A DNA stretch of 49,399 bases from an uncultured Rhizobium sp. (GTDB lineage: Bacteria; Pseudomonadota; Alphaproteobacteria; Rhizobiales; Rhizobiaceae), in assembly GCA_945952415.1 (NCBI GenBank), contig CAMFIF010000026.1, positions 1-49,399 of the forward strand. The letters run 5' to 3'. The translations under genes and the position numbers were made by a program. Positions 1 through 7,227 of this stretch are shown here, piece after piece. The notes below the pieces were generated by a model. The model was not told the origin of the DNA, made no database searches, and saw only the letters and a list, made by a program, of their open reading frames with translations. Position 1 is the stretch's first letter, and each line of letters starts with the position of its first letter.

Positions 1-93
1 CACCGCATCGTCGACGGCAAGGAAGCCGTGACCTTCCTCGTCCGCGTCAAGGAAAGCCTGGAAGATCCGGAACGTCTGGTCCTCGACCTCTGA
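1..93 (+). CDS. sucB: Dihydrolipoyl succinyltransferase (E2 of 2-oxoglutarate dehydrogenase), 3' end only
   Basis: The gene is cut by the left edge of the window; only the last 30 codons are present. They begin [10 protein letters not shown] and end in LVLDL, which is the conserved C-terminal DHRxxDG active-site block and tail of the 2-oxo acid dehydrogenase acyltransferase catalytic domain. That block carries the catalytic histidine. The succinyl rather than acetyl transferase assignment rests on context: lpdA lies downstream in the same direction, an arrangement typical of rhizobial sucA-sucB-lpdA operons, and the tail matches the SucB form. The lipoyl and E3-binding domains lie outside the window and cannot be checked. 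Confidence 0.85.
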   Translation, partial: HRIVDGKEAVTFLVRVKESLEDPERLVLDL

Positions 94-165
94 TCCTCGA
101 TGGGGCGGATGCCTTGCCGCATTCGCCCCTGTCGATACCCCGCCGAACCGATGGAATGAGACGGC

Positions 166-552
166 ATGACCCCGGAACTGAATGTTCTCCTCCTCAGCGT
201 GGCACTCGCCTTCGTCTATCTGATCGTGCATGCCATGCTGTTGCGCCGGCAGATCGGCTATGATGACGTCAACCGCGACCACGATCCCGAACCCAATCTG
301 CTCGCCGGGCGGGGGATCCGTGCGCTGCGGAATTTTCTCGAGACCTATCCCTTCTTCATCGCGCTGATGCTGGCCACCTGGATGGTCGGGCACTTCACTG
401 CGATCGGTCTTGCGGGGGCCTGGCTCTGGCTCATCGCTCGTGCCCTCTATCTGCCGGCCTATATTTTCGGCGTCGGACGGCTGCGCTCTGCCATCTGGAT
501 GGCATCGCTCATCGGTCTCGCCATGATGATGGCCGGCGCCTACGGATATTGA
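166..552 (+). CDS. MAPEG family membrane protein
   Basis: A 128-residue protein with four hydrophobic segments (about residues 6-26, 63-85, 80-98 and 107-127). The loop GRGIRALRNFLETYPFF (about residues 49-65) is the signature of the MAPEG superfamily (membrane-associated eicosanoid and glutathione metabolism proteins), and ARALYLPAYIFGV (about 92-104) is the second conserved block. Bacterial members are mostly uncharacterised; a glutathione-dependent activity is possible but not shown. The gene lies between sucB (72 bases upstream) and a small secreted protein (3 bases downstream), so it is probably transcribed with the suc-lpd operon. The start is the first ATG, preceded by a GA-rich stretch. 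Family assignment is firm, function is not. Confidence 0.85.
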   Translation: MTPELNVLLLSVALAFVYLIVHAMLLRRQIGYDDVNRDHDPEPNLLAGRGIRALRNFLETYPFFIALMLATWMVGHFTAIGLAGAWLWLIARALYLPAYIFGVGRLRSAIWMASLIGLAMMMAGAYGY

Positions 553-555
553 CGC

Positions 556-1050
556 ATGCGTGGCGCGGTCTTGATAGCGGGGCTCCTTCTGGCGCTCCCG
601 GGGGGGGGCCAGGCAAAGGCCGGTGACTGCCCGCAAGCCCGCGCGATCTATGGCGCCGATCAGGGCGCATTCAGGCTCACCTTCCGTCCGGTGACGGAAA
701 TGGCGAGTTCGGTGACCCACCTTTTTGCCTTTGCCGACGAGACCGTGACGCTGGACGGCATGGTGATGGATACGGAAGAGCCGGTACGCACCGGCGCCCG
801 CATCGAAAAGAACTGCCCGGAGGGCGACGTGACCGGCGAGGATATCCGCGCCTGCACCGGTTTCGAAGGTTATGTCTATGCCATCGGCGAAGCCGGAGTG
901 GTGGGCAATCTGCCGCCGGGGGATGCCCCTGCCGCGCCGCGGGTGCTGTTTGCGGGGCTCGGACCGGCGCTCTCTTCCTCGCCGCTTGCGCATAAATTGA
1001 AGCTTGCGCCCGCTTCCGATTCCTTTCACCTGACGGGGTGCAGCCCATGA
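556..1050 (+). CDS. Small secreted or periplasmic protein, function unknown
   Basis: A 164-residue protein that I do not recognise. The first ~22 residues (MRGAVLIAGLLLALPGGGQA) form a signal peptide with likely cleavage near QAKA/GD. The mature part has four cysteines (one near its start, two around residues 86 and 99, one near the end in TGCSP), enough for two disulfides, which fits a periplasmic location. It starts 3 bases after the MAPEG gene and its TGA overlaps the ATG of the following SDR gene (ATGA), so translation is probably coupled. An uninterrupted run of nine G (600-608) lies in the signal-peptide codons; slippage there would put the rest of the gene out of frame. Codon use matches the neighbours. 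Confidence 0.75.
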   Translation: MRGAVLIAGLLLALPGGGQAKAGDCPQARAIYGADQGAFRLTFRPVTEMASSVTHLFAFADETVTLDGMVMDTEEPVRTGARIEKNCPEGDVTGEDIRACTGFEGYVYAIGEAGVVGNLPPGDAPAAPRVLFAGLGPALSSSPLAHKLKLAPASDSFHLTGCSP

Positions 1051-1796
1051 GTGGAAACGTTCTTCTGATCACCGGCGGAAGCCGGGGCATCGGGCGGGCC
1101 GTCGCGCTCAAGGCCGCGGCTGCCGGCTGGCAGGTGGCCATCAATTATGCCGGGAACCATGCGGCTGCCGAAGCCGTGGTCGAGACCATCCGGCAGGGTG
1201 GGGGCAATGGTCGGGCCTTCCAGGCCGATGTGGGTGAGCCCGCCGAAGTGATGGCCCTCTTTCATCAGGTGAGCGTTCATTTCGGCCGGCTTGACGGCTT
1301 CGTCAACAATGCGGGCATCGTGGACCAGACGGCCCGACTCGACGAGATGTCCGACGAACGGCTGGAGCGGATGTTCCGCGTCAATACGCTCGGAGCCGTG
1401 GTGGCGGCGCGCGAAGCGGTCCGCAGGCTATCGACCCGTCATGGCGGATCGGGCGGCGCGATCGTCAATATTTCCTCCATGGCCGCGGTTCTCGGCTCCC
1501 CCGGACAGTATGTGGACTATGCCGCCTCGAAAGGCGCGATCGATACGCTGACGGTCGGGCTTGCCCGCGAGGTTGCGAGCGAGGGCGTGCGGGTCAATGC
1601 CATTCGTCCCGGTATCATCGATACGGAGATCCACGCCTCGGGCGGCCTGCCCGACAGGGCGCGGGACCTCGCGCATACGATCCCCATGCAAAGACCCGGC
1701 ACTGCCGATGAGATTGCCGATACCGTGCTCTTTCTTCTTTCACCCCAGGCATCCTACATCACGGGTGCCATTCTCAATGTAAGCGGCGGCCGTTGA
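1047..1796 (+). CDS. Short-chain dehydrogenase/reductase (classical SDR)
   Basis: A 249-residue NAD(P)-dependent oxidoreductase of the classical SDR type. Visible motifs: cofactor glycine motif GGSRGIG (residues 10-16), NNAG (87-90), catalytic Ser143 in NISS, and YxxxK with Tyr158 and Lys162. The start is taken as ATG 1047 because it overlaps the stop of the preceding gene (ATGA); a GTG nine bases upstream is in frame but has no better ribosome site. It ends 21 bases before lpdA and sits inside the sucB-lpdA interval. The substrate cannot be read from sequence; FabG-like and glucose-dehydrogenase-like members look similar. Confidence 0.88.
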   Translation: MSGNVLLITGGSRGIGRAVALKAAAAGWQVAINYAGNHAAAEAVVETIRQGGGNGRAFQADVGEPAEVMALFHQVSVHFGRLDGFVNNAGIVDQTARLDEMSDERLERMFRVNTLGAVVAAREAVRRLSTRHGGSGGAIVNISSMAAVLGSPGQYVDYAASKGAIDTLTVGLAREVASEGVRVNAIRPGIIDTEIHASGGLPDRARDLAHTIPMQRPGTADEIADTVLFLLSPQASYITGAILNVSGGR

Positions 1797-1817
1797 CCGT
1801 CGAGGAGGCAAAAATCC

Positions 1818-3224
1818 ATGGCATATGATGTGGTTGTCATCGGCACCGGACCTGGAGGTTATGTCTGCGCGATCAAGGCGGCGCAGCTGGGTCTGAAGAC
1901 TGCGGTCATCGAAAAGCGCGCCACCCACGGGGGCACGTGCCTCAATGTGGGCTGCATTCCCTCGAAGGCACTGCTGCATGCGTCGGAGATGTTCTCCCAT
2001 GTCAATCATGGCCTCGACAGCCTCGGCATCGAGGTGGCCAAGCCCGGCCTCAACATCGAGAAGATGATGGGCCACAAGAGCGCCGTGGTGAAAGCCAATG
2101 TCGATGGCGTCAGCTTCCTCTTCAAGAAGAACAAGATCGACACTTTCCACGGCACGGGGAAGATCGTCTCCGCGGCTAAGGTTTCGGTGACGAACGACAA
2201 GGGCGAGGTTCAGGAGATCGAGGCGAAGAATATCGTGATCGCCACCGGCTCGGATGTCGCGGGCATTCCCGGCGTGCCCGTCGAGATCGACGAAAAGGTC
2301 GTCGTTTCCTCGACGGGAGCAATCGCCCTCGACAAGGTTCCGGGCTCGCTCATCGTGGTCGGCGGCGGCGTGATCGGCCTTGAGCTCGGCTCGGTCTGGT
2401 CGCGGCTCGGCGCCAAGGTCACGGTTGTCGAATATCTCGACACCATTCTGGGTGGTATGGATGCGGAAATTTCCAAGCAGTTCCAGCGTATCATGGGCAA
2501 GCAGGGCATCGAGTTCAAGCTCGGCGCCAAGGTGACGGCGGTCGAAAAGACTGGCACCGGTGCCAAGGTCACCTTCGAACCTGTGAAAGGCGGCGAGGCG
2601 CAGGCGCTCGATGCGGATGTCGTGCTGGTCGCCACGGGCCGCAAGCCGTTCACGGCTGGCCTCGGCCTGGAAGAGGCGGGCGTCAAGCTCGACAATCGCG
2701 GCCGGGTGGAAATCGGCGCCCATTTCGAGACCAATGTGGCCGGCATCTATGCGATCGGTGACGTGGTGCGCGGGCCCATGCTGGCGCACAAGGCGGAAGA
2801 CGAAGGCGTTGCTCTTGCCGAAATCCTTGCCGGTCAGCACGGCCACGTCAATTACGATGTCATTCCGGGCGTGGTCTATACCCAGCCCGAGGTCGCCTCC
2901 GTGGGCAAGACCGAGGAGGAGCTGAAGGCTGCGGGCATTGCCTACAAGGTCGGCAAGTTCCCCTTCACCGCCAATGGTCGTGCGCGGGCCATGCAGGTCA
3001 CCGATGGTCTCGTGAAGATCCTGGCGGACCAGGCGACTGATCGCGTGCTGGGCGTCCATATTCTGGGCTTCGGTGCCGGCGAAATGATCCACGAGGCGGC
3101 GGTCCTCATGGAATTCGGCGGTTCGTCGGAAGATCTGGCACGCACCTGCCACGCCCATCCGACCATGTCGGAAGCGGTGAAGGAGGCGGCGCTTGCCACC
3201 TTCTTCAAGCCGATCCACATGTGA
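1818..3224 (+). CDS. lpdA: Dihydrolipoamide dehydrogenase (E3)
   Basis: The protein has 468 residues, the usual E3 length. It reoxidises dihydrolipoyl groups of 2-oxo acid dehydrogenase complexes and passes electrons to NAD+. The FAD motif GTGPGG lies near residues 9-14. The redox-active disulfide is Cys41 and Cys46 in [13 protein letters not shown]. An NAD-binding [10 protein letters not shown] motif lies near residue 180. The C-terminal HAHPTMSE carries the catalytic His447-Glu452 pair. GAGG-type ribosome site (GAGGAGG) precedes the ATG. Its place after sucB makes it the E3 of the 2-oxoglutarate dehydrogenase complex, though rhizobia usually hold several lpd copies. A strong terminator follows. 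Confidence 0.96.
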   Translation: MAYDVVVIGTGPGGYVCAIKAAQLGLKTAVIEKRATHGGTCLNVGCIPSKALLHASEMFSHVNHGLDSLGIEVAKPGLNIEKMMGHKSAVVKANVDGVSFLFKKNKIDTFHGTGKIVSAAKVSVTNDKGEVQEIEAKNIVIATGSDVAGIPGVPVEIDEKVVVSSTGAIALDKVPGSLIVVGGGVIGLELGSVWSRLGAKVTVVEYLDTILGGMDAEISKQFQRIMGKQGIEFKLGAKVTAVEKTGTGAKVTFEPVKGGEAQALDADVVLVATGRKPFTAGLGLEEAGVKLDNRGRVEIGAHFETNVAGIYAIGDVVRGPMLAHKAEDEGVALAEILAGQHGHVNYDVIPGVVYTQPEVASVGKTEEELKAAGIAYKVGKFPFTANGRARAMQVTDGLVKILADQATDRVLGVHILGFGAGEMIHEAAVLMEFGGSSEDLARTCHAHPTMSEAVKEAALATFFKPIHM

Positions 3225-3260
3225 CGGCACCCTCAAGATTAAATCTTCGTTAATTATGAT

Positions 3261-3294
3261 CGGGCGGCTTCCCACGGGAGGCCGCCCGTTTTAT
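3261..3294 (+). terminator. Rho-independent terminator of the suc-lpd operon
   Basis: Perfect stem CGGGCGGC (3261-3268) with GCCGCCCG (3281-3288), extended inward by TTCCC/GGGAG pairs, followed by TTTTATT. It lies 37 bases after the lpdA stop and before the cytochrome b561 gene. Confidence 0.85.
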
Positions 3295-3339
3295 TGTTGG
3301 CTTCGTTACTGGTGCAATTCATTGATAAAAGGCAAGAAA

Positions 3340-3837
3340 ATGGCTTCCACCGCTGCCGCTGGCTATTCCCTTCCGCAAAAAGCCCTGCATTGGGTCATGG
3401 CCCTTCTGATTTTCTACAACCTGCTTTTCACCGATGGCATCGAGGCCTGGGACGAGGCGATGGATGCCGGCACGGTGACGCCGGAGCAGGTGGGTGCGGC
3501 CAATATTCATGCCTATGTGGGCATTGCCGTGCTGGTTCTTGCCGTTCTGCGCCTTGTCCTGCGCCTGGTTCAGGGCGCACCGCAGGCCCCTGCGGAAGAG
3601 CCGCCGCTCTTCCAGATCGCCGCAAAGCTCGCGCATGGGGCATTCTACGTGCTGTTTCTTGCGATGCCCATTCTCGGCATGGCGAAATATTACGGTGATG
3701 TGGATGTGGCGGGCTTCCTGCATGCCGGGCCGGTCAAGCTTCTGCTCTGGCTGCTGATTGCCGTGCATCTGCTTGCTATTCCCGTGCACCGGCTTCTCTG
3801 GAAGTCGAATATTCTCGGCCGCATGACGACCGGCTGA
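3340..3837 (+). CDS. Cytochrome b561 family protein
   Basis: A 165-residue integral membrane diheme cytochrome b of the bacterial b561 type. Four membrane segments are visible (about 15-31, 56-76, 92-113, 130-150). Candidate heme ligands are His17 in ALHW, His57 in NIHAYVG, His99 in LAHG, and His143 and His150 in AVHLLAIPVH. Such proteins move electrons between ubiquinol and periplasmic or oxidative-stress partners; the partner here is not evident. I chose ATG 3340 because the protein then opens MASTAAAGYSLPQKALHW, the normal start of the family, and AAAGGCAAG lies upstream; the open frame continues upstream but that part overlaps the lpdA terminator. It converges on the TraB/GumN gene with an 18-base gap. 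Confidence 0.88.
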   Translation: MASTAAAGYSLPQKALHWVMALLIFYNLLFTDGIEAWDEAMDAGTVTPEQVGAANIHAYVGIAVLVLAVLRLVLRLVQGAPQAPAEEPPLFQIAAKLAHGAFYVLFLAMPILGMAKYYGDVDVAGFLHAGPVKLLLWLLIAVHLLAIPVHRLLWKSNILGRMTTG

Positions 3838-3855
3838 GCGGCCGGCCGTCGCCAT

Positions 3856-4932
3856 TCAGTTCGCGGCGGTGACCGTGAAGCCCTTTGCCCGCAGGAGTTC
3901 GATCACGCCCTCCTTGCCCGGCAGATGCAAAGCGCCCACCGCCATGAAGGCCTGACCCCGGGAGAGAATGGGGGTGGCGCGATCGGCCATGACATGGTTG
4001 CGATCGATGATCACGCGCTGTTCGAAATCGGCGTAATCGCTGGTTTCGCCGAGCTTGTCCTCGGCCGCATATTTGAGCGTCGGCACGATCATGCCGATGT
4101 TCCCCTCGACATAGAGGTCGATCATGGTGGCGGTGATGTCATCCATGCGGCTGCCGAGTTCCAGCGTCTCTATCAGCGACTGCAGGTGGACCTTCATGGG
4201 GATATCCGCCATCGCATTCAGCTGTTCCATGGCGGTTTCCAGCCCTTCGAGCGACTTGCCGCTGGCGAGCGCGTCTTCGGCAAGCTTCTTGTCTAGGAAG
4301 GAGCCTCCGCCTGCCTTTCGCGCCATTTCGCAGGCGGGCAGGCTGACGAAGCTCGCGATGATCCAGGGCTTCATCTTCTGAACGGCGGAGAGCGCGATGC
4401 CACGGCTTTTCAGGCCGGCTTCCAGGCGGTCGGTTTCGTCCTTCGGAAGCAGGCTGCTGATTGTCGTCTGATCGGTGAACATGGTGAGATCGGGATGGGA
4501 GAGCAGCACGGCCGCCGCCTTCTTCTCATCGAGGACTTCGGTCGATTCGACGATCACGGTCTTCGCTGCGTCGAAAGCGGGCTTTGCGCCCTTCGGCATG
4601 TCGAGGACGCGGGGATCAGTCAGGTGCATCGTGCCCATCAGGTATGAGGGTGAAACGCCTTGCTTCTCGATCTTCCAGAGAATGCCGCGCCCGTTGGGTA
4701 TGGCGGCGGCTTCCGCTTCAACTTGCTTCTTCTTGTCCGGCTTTGCGGCAAGTTCGGTCAGAATGTTTCGGCCCGCGCAGGTGAGGGTCTCGGCGCGGGC
4801 GGGCGACAGGGTGAAAAGGGCTACAAAAAGCAGGACCAGCAGGGTGAGCGGCAAGCTCGCGGCGGCCCATAACAGCAGATTGGAGAATGTGGCGGAACGC
4901 GCAATCCGCCTGGAACCTAGTGCAATCGTCAT
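3856..4932 (-). CDS. TraB/GumN family protein
   Basis: A 358-residue membrane-anchored or exported protein. A hydrophobic segment (about residues 18-46) ending SPARA is an uncleaved anchor or long signal peptide. Two conserved GxxH motifs characterise the TraB/PrgY/GumN/Tiki fold: GTMH at 100-103 and GALH at 333-336. These are metal-ligand positions in the Tiki metalloproteases, so a protease-like function outside the membrane is possible, but bacterial members are largely untested. GGGAAAGA precedes the ATG. The gene is probably a single unit; its promoter should lie in the 93 bases before xerC, which hold a CTTGCGCGCAAG palindrome (5012-5023). Confidence 0.85.
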   Translation of the reverse strand: MTIALGSRRIARSATFSNLLLWAAASLPLTLLVLLFVALFTLSPARAETLTCAGRNILTELAAKPDKKKQVEAEAAAIPNGRGILWKIEKQGVSPSYLMGTMHLTDPRVLDMPKGAKPAFDAAKTVIVESTEVLDEKKAAAVLLSHPDLTMFTDQTTISSLLPKDETDRLEAGLKSRGIALSAVQKMKPWIIASFVSLPACEMARKAGGGSFLDKKLAEDALASGKSLEGLETAMEQLNAMADIPMKVHLQSLIETLELGSRMDDITATMIDLYVEGNIGMIVPTLKYAAEDKLGETSDYADFEQRVIIDRNHVMADRATPILSRGQAFMAVGALHLPGKEGVIELLRAKGFTVTAAN

Positions 4933-5025
4933 GATCTTTCCCGGAGATGGATTGATCCTCGATTAACCCTGATCGCCCTCATTTTCGCTTAAGGGACATG
5001 GTAAATGGTTTCTTGCGCGCAAGGG

Positions 5026-5961
5026 TCAGGCGCGCGGATGGGCACGGTCGTAGACATCGAGAAGACGTGCGGCATCCACGCCGGTATAGATCTGGGTGGT
5101 GGAGAGGCTCGCATGGCCGAGCAGTTCCTGGATGCTGCGCAGGTCCCCGCCGCCGCCCAGAAGGTGGGTGGCAAAGGAATGGCGCAAAGCATGGGGTGTT
5201 GCGGTCTCCGACAGGCCGAGTGCAGCGCGCAGCACCTGCATGGCGCGCTGAATGATCGCCGGCTGAAGCACGCCGCCCCGCTGGCCGCGAAAAAGGGGCT
5301 CCGAGGGGCCGACCTGATGGGGGCAGAGGCGGCGATAGTCCTCGACGCCTTGAACCACGCTGTCGATCAGCGGCACGATCCGCATCTTGCCGCCCTTGCC
5401 TGTGATACGCAGGCTTTTCGCGCCGAGCGGAAAATCGGCGGGGGTCAGGGACAGTGCTTCCGATATGCGCAGCCCGCAGCCATAGAGAAGGCCGAGAACG
5501 GCGGCATCGCGGGCCGCGACCCAGGGTTCGTCGCGCATCTGCGCTTCGATGGTGGTCAGCGTCATGGCCTCCGGGGCGGCAAGCGGCTTCGGCAGGCTCT
5601 TCGGCTGGCGGGGGGAGCGGATGGCCAGGGCGGCGGCCCCATTGGCGAGCCCCCGCTTCTCCAGATAACGGATGAAGGAGCGAATGCCGGCAAGATTGCG
5701 TCCGAGCGTGCGCGATTCGGCGCCATCACGCCGCCGGAAGGCGAGAAAGGCGCGCAGATCCGCCACACGAAGCGCTGCAATATCGGCAAGACCCGCCGGC
5801 TGACCCAGGTGACGGGTGAGAAACTGCAGGAACTGGCGGGTATCCCGCTCATAGGCTTCCAGGGTTTCCGATGAAAGGCGGCGCTCCTGGCCGAGAACGC
5901 CGAGCCATTTTTCCCGCTCTGCCAGAAGCCCGGGATCGGCCATGATGAGGATGTCGGTCAT
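5026..5961 (-). CDS. xerC: Site-specific tyrosine recombinase XerC
   Basis: A 311-residue tyrosine recombinase that with XerD resolves chromosome dimers at dif. The N-terminal SAM-like core-binding domain covers about residues 10-105; the catalytic domain follows. All active-site residues are present: Arg165 (GLRISE), Lys189, His257 and Arg260 (HALRHSF), His283 (LGHAS) and nucleophile Tyr292 (TQIYTGV). The length and lack of accessory domains argue for a housekeeping Xer, not a phage integrase. XerC rather than XerD is inferred from its neighbour priA; the rhizobial xerD is usually beside aroK-aroB. GGAAG lies 8-9 bases before the ATG. A perfect hairpin (5986-6007) lies in the leader. Confidence 0.9.
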   Translation of the reverse strand: MTDILIMADPGLLAEREKWLGVLGQERRLSSETLEAYERDTRQFLQFLTRHLGQPAGLADIAALRVADLRAFLAFRRRDGAESRTLGRNLAGIRSFIRYLEKRGLANGAAALAIRSPRQPKSLPKPLAAPEAMTLTTIEAQMRDEPWVAARDAAVLGLLYGCGLRISEALSLTPADFPLGAKSLRITGKGGKMRIVPLIDSVVQGVEDYRRLCPHQVGPSEPLFRGQRGGVLQPAIIQRAMQVLRAALGLSETATPHALRHSFATHLLGGGGDLRSIQELLGHASLSTTQIYTGVDAARLLDVYDRAHPRA

Positions 5962-5985
5962 GTCAGTCGCTTCCCTTGCATCGCT

Positions 5986-6007
5986 GTCGCCACTCTGCGG
6001 TGGCGAC
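5986..6007. other. Perfect inverted repeat between xerC and the AAA ATPase gene
   Basis: GTCGCCAC (5986-5993), loop TCTGCG, GTGGCGAC (6000-6007). It is 25 bases upstream of the xerC ATG, so would be in or near the xerC leader, and in the shared 138-base divergent promoter region. No T-run follows on either strand, so it is not a simple terminator; an operator or a leader structure are alternatives. Confidence 0.5.
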
Positions 6008-6099
6008 GGTTAGGGAAGTGCTAAAGGCTTGCGGTTCGGGTTCCTGTTCTGTACCGGTTTTTCCCTTGGGTAATGGCCGGATTCGCGCTAGGAGGAGCC

Positions 6100-7227
6100 A
6101 TGCGCCTTCATTCCTTTGCCGTACATCGCTATCGTTCGCTCCAGGCGATCCGGATGGATCTTGGCCCGGTCGAGGTGTTCTGTGGCGCAAATGGCGTGGG
6201 CAAATCCAACCTTTACAATGCCATGCGGCTGGTGCGCGCGGCCGCCGTCAACAGACTGGCGCTCGATATTCTCTCCGAGGGCGGCATGGGCTCGGCGCTG
6301 TGGAGCGGCACCTACCGGAAGGACGAGAAACGGCGCATCCGGCTGGAAGCCACGCTCAGGGACGATGAGACCGCCATGGATTTCCACTATCGTCTGGAAA
6401 TCGGCCAGCCACCGCCCGTTTCCGCAGGCTTTCTGCATGAGCCGCATGTAAAGGAAGAGGAACTGTCCGTCACCATCGGAACGCGCCGTGTGCCGGTTCT
6501 CGTCCGGGACAGGGAGAATACCCGAATTCGCGAAGCCCATGGTCGACTTGAGCGGTACGAGGGCGAAATCCTGCCCTCCGAAACCGCGCTCGGCCTTGTG
6601 GCGGACGAAGGGCGGAATCCTGAAGTGGCTCTCTTCCGGCGTATTGTCGGGCGCTGGCGGTTCTACCATGGCTTTCGCACCGATCCACAGTCTCCGCTCC
6701 GGCGCCCCGGTTTTGCGGCCAGCGCCCCCGTGCTCGACGAGGATGGCAGCAATCTTGCGGCAGTGCTCGCAACGGTCGCGCATGTATCTGAGGACATGAC
6801 AGAGCTCGACCGGGCGGTGGGCGATGCGCTGGAGGGCGCACGGCTGATCATTCCGCCGCCGGTGGACGAGGCCCGCTTCGAATTCCGCATGCCGGAGTTT
6901 CCCGACCGTCCCTTCTCCGTCCGGGAACTGTCCGACGGGCAAATGCGGTTCCTGGCGCTGTGCGGGGCGCTTCTTTCCTACCGGCTGCCGCCGCTGATTG
7001 CGCTCAACGAGCCGGAAACCAGCCTGCATCCCGACATGCTGCCACCGCTGGCCCGGCTGATTGCCGCGGCAGCGGAGAAGACGCAGGTGTGGGTGGTCAC
7101 CCATTCCACGCGGCTTGCGGATGAGCTCGCGGCCCTCACGGGTGCGCGGCCACGCCGGGTGGTCAAGGTGAAGGGCGAGACCCGGATTGCAGGCCTCTCC
7201 CTCGATGGCAGCAGGATCGATCCATGA
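6100..7227 (+). CDS. AAA family ATPase (RecF/OLD-like, no nuclease domain)
   Basis: A 375-residue SMC/RecF-type ATPase. Walker A is GANGVGKSN (residues 29-37). The ABC-type signature region is RELSDGQMRF (about 275-284), Walker B LIALNEPETSLHP starts at 299, and a THS switch histidine is at about 335. The middle section is variable and the short C-terminus has no TOPRIM domain, unlike OLD nucleases. It is shorter than RecF and lacks the long coiled coil of SMC or RecN. ATG 6100 follows GGAGGAG (6091-6097). Its TGA overlaps the priA ATG (ATGA), so the two are translationally coupled. A role in replication restart or DNA repair is suggested by that coupling only; defence ATPases have similar architecture. 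Confidence 0.85.
   Translation: MRLHSFAVHRYRSLQAIRMDLGPVEVFCGANGVGKSNLYNAMRLVRAAAVNRLALDILSEGGMGSALWSGTYRKDEKRRIRLEATLRDDETAMDFHYRLEIGQPPPVSAGFLHEPHVKEEELSVTIGTRRVPVLVRDRENTRIREAHGRLERYEGEILPSETALGLVADEGRNPEVALFRRIVGRWRFYHGFRTDPQSPLRRPGFAASAPVLDEDGSNLAAVLATVAHVSEDMTELDRAVGDALEGARLIIPPPVDEARFEFRMPEFPDRPFSVRELSDGQMRFLALCGALLSYRLPPLIALNEPETSLHPDMLPPLARLIAAAAEKTQVWVVTHSTRLADELAALTGARPRRVVKVKGETRIAGLSLDGSRIDP

Noticed and set aside
1740..3275. 511-codon minus-strand open frame over lpdA
   Set aside because: Shadow of lpdA that also runs through the end of the SDR gene and the lpdA terminator.
5012..5023. CTTGCGCGCAAG palindrome after xerC
   Set aside because: A 12-base GC-rich palindrome with no T-run and no space for a loop; likely chance in GC-rich DNA. 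Kept only as a note in the TraB/GumN entry.
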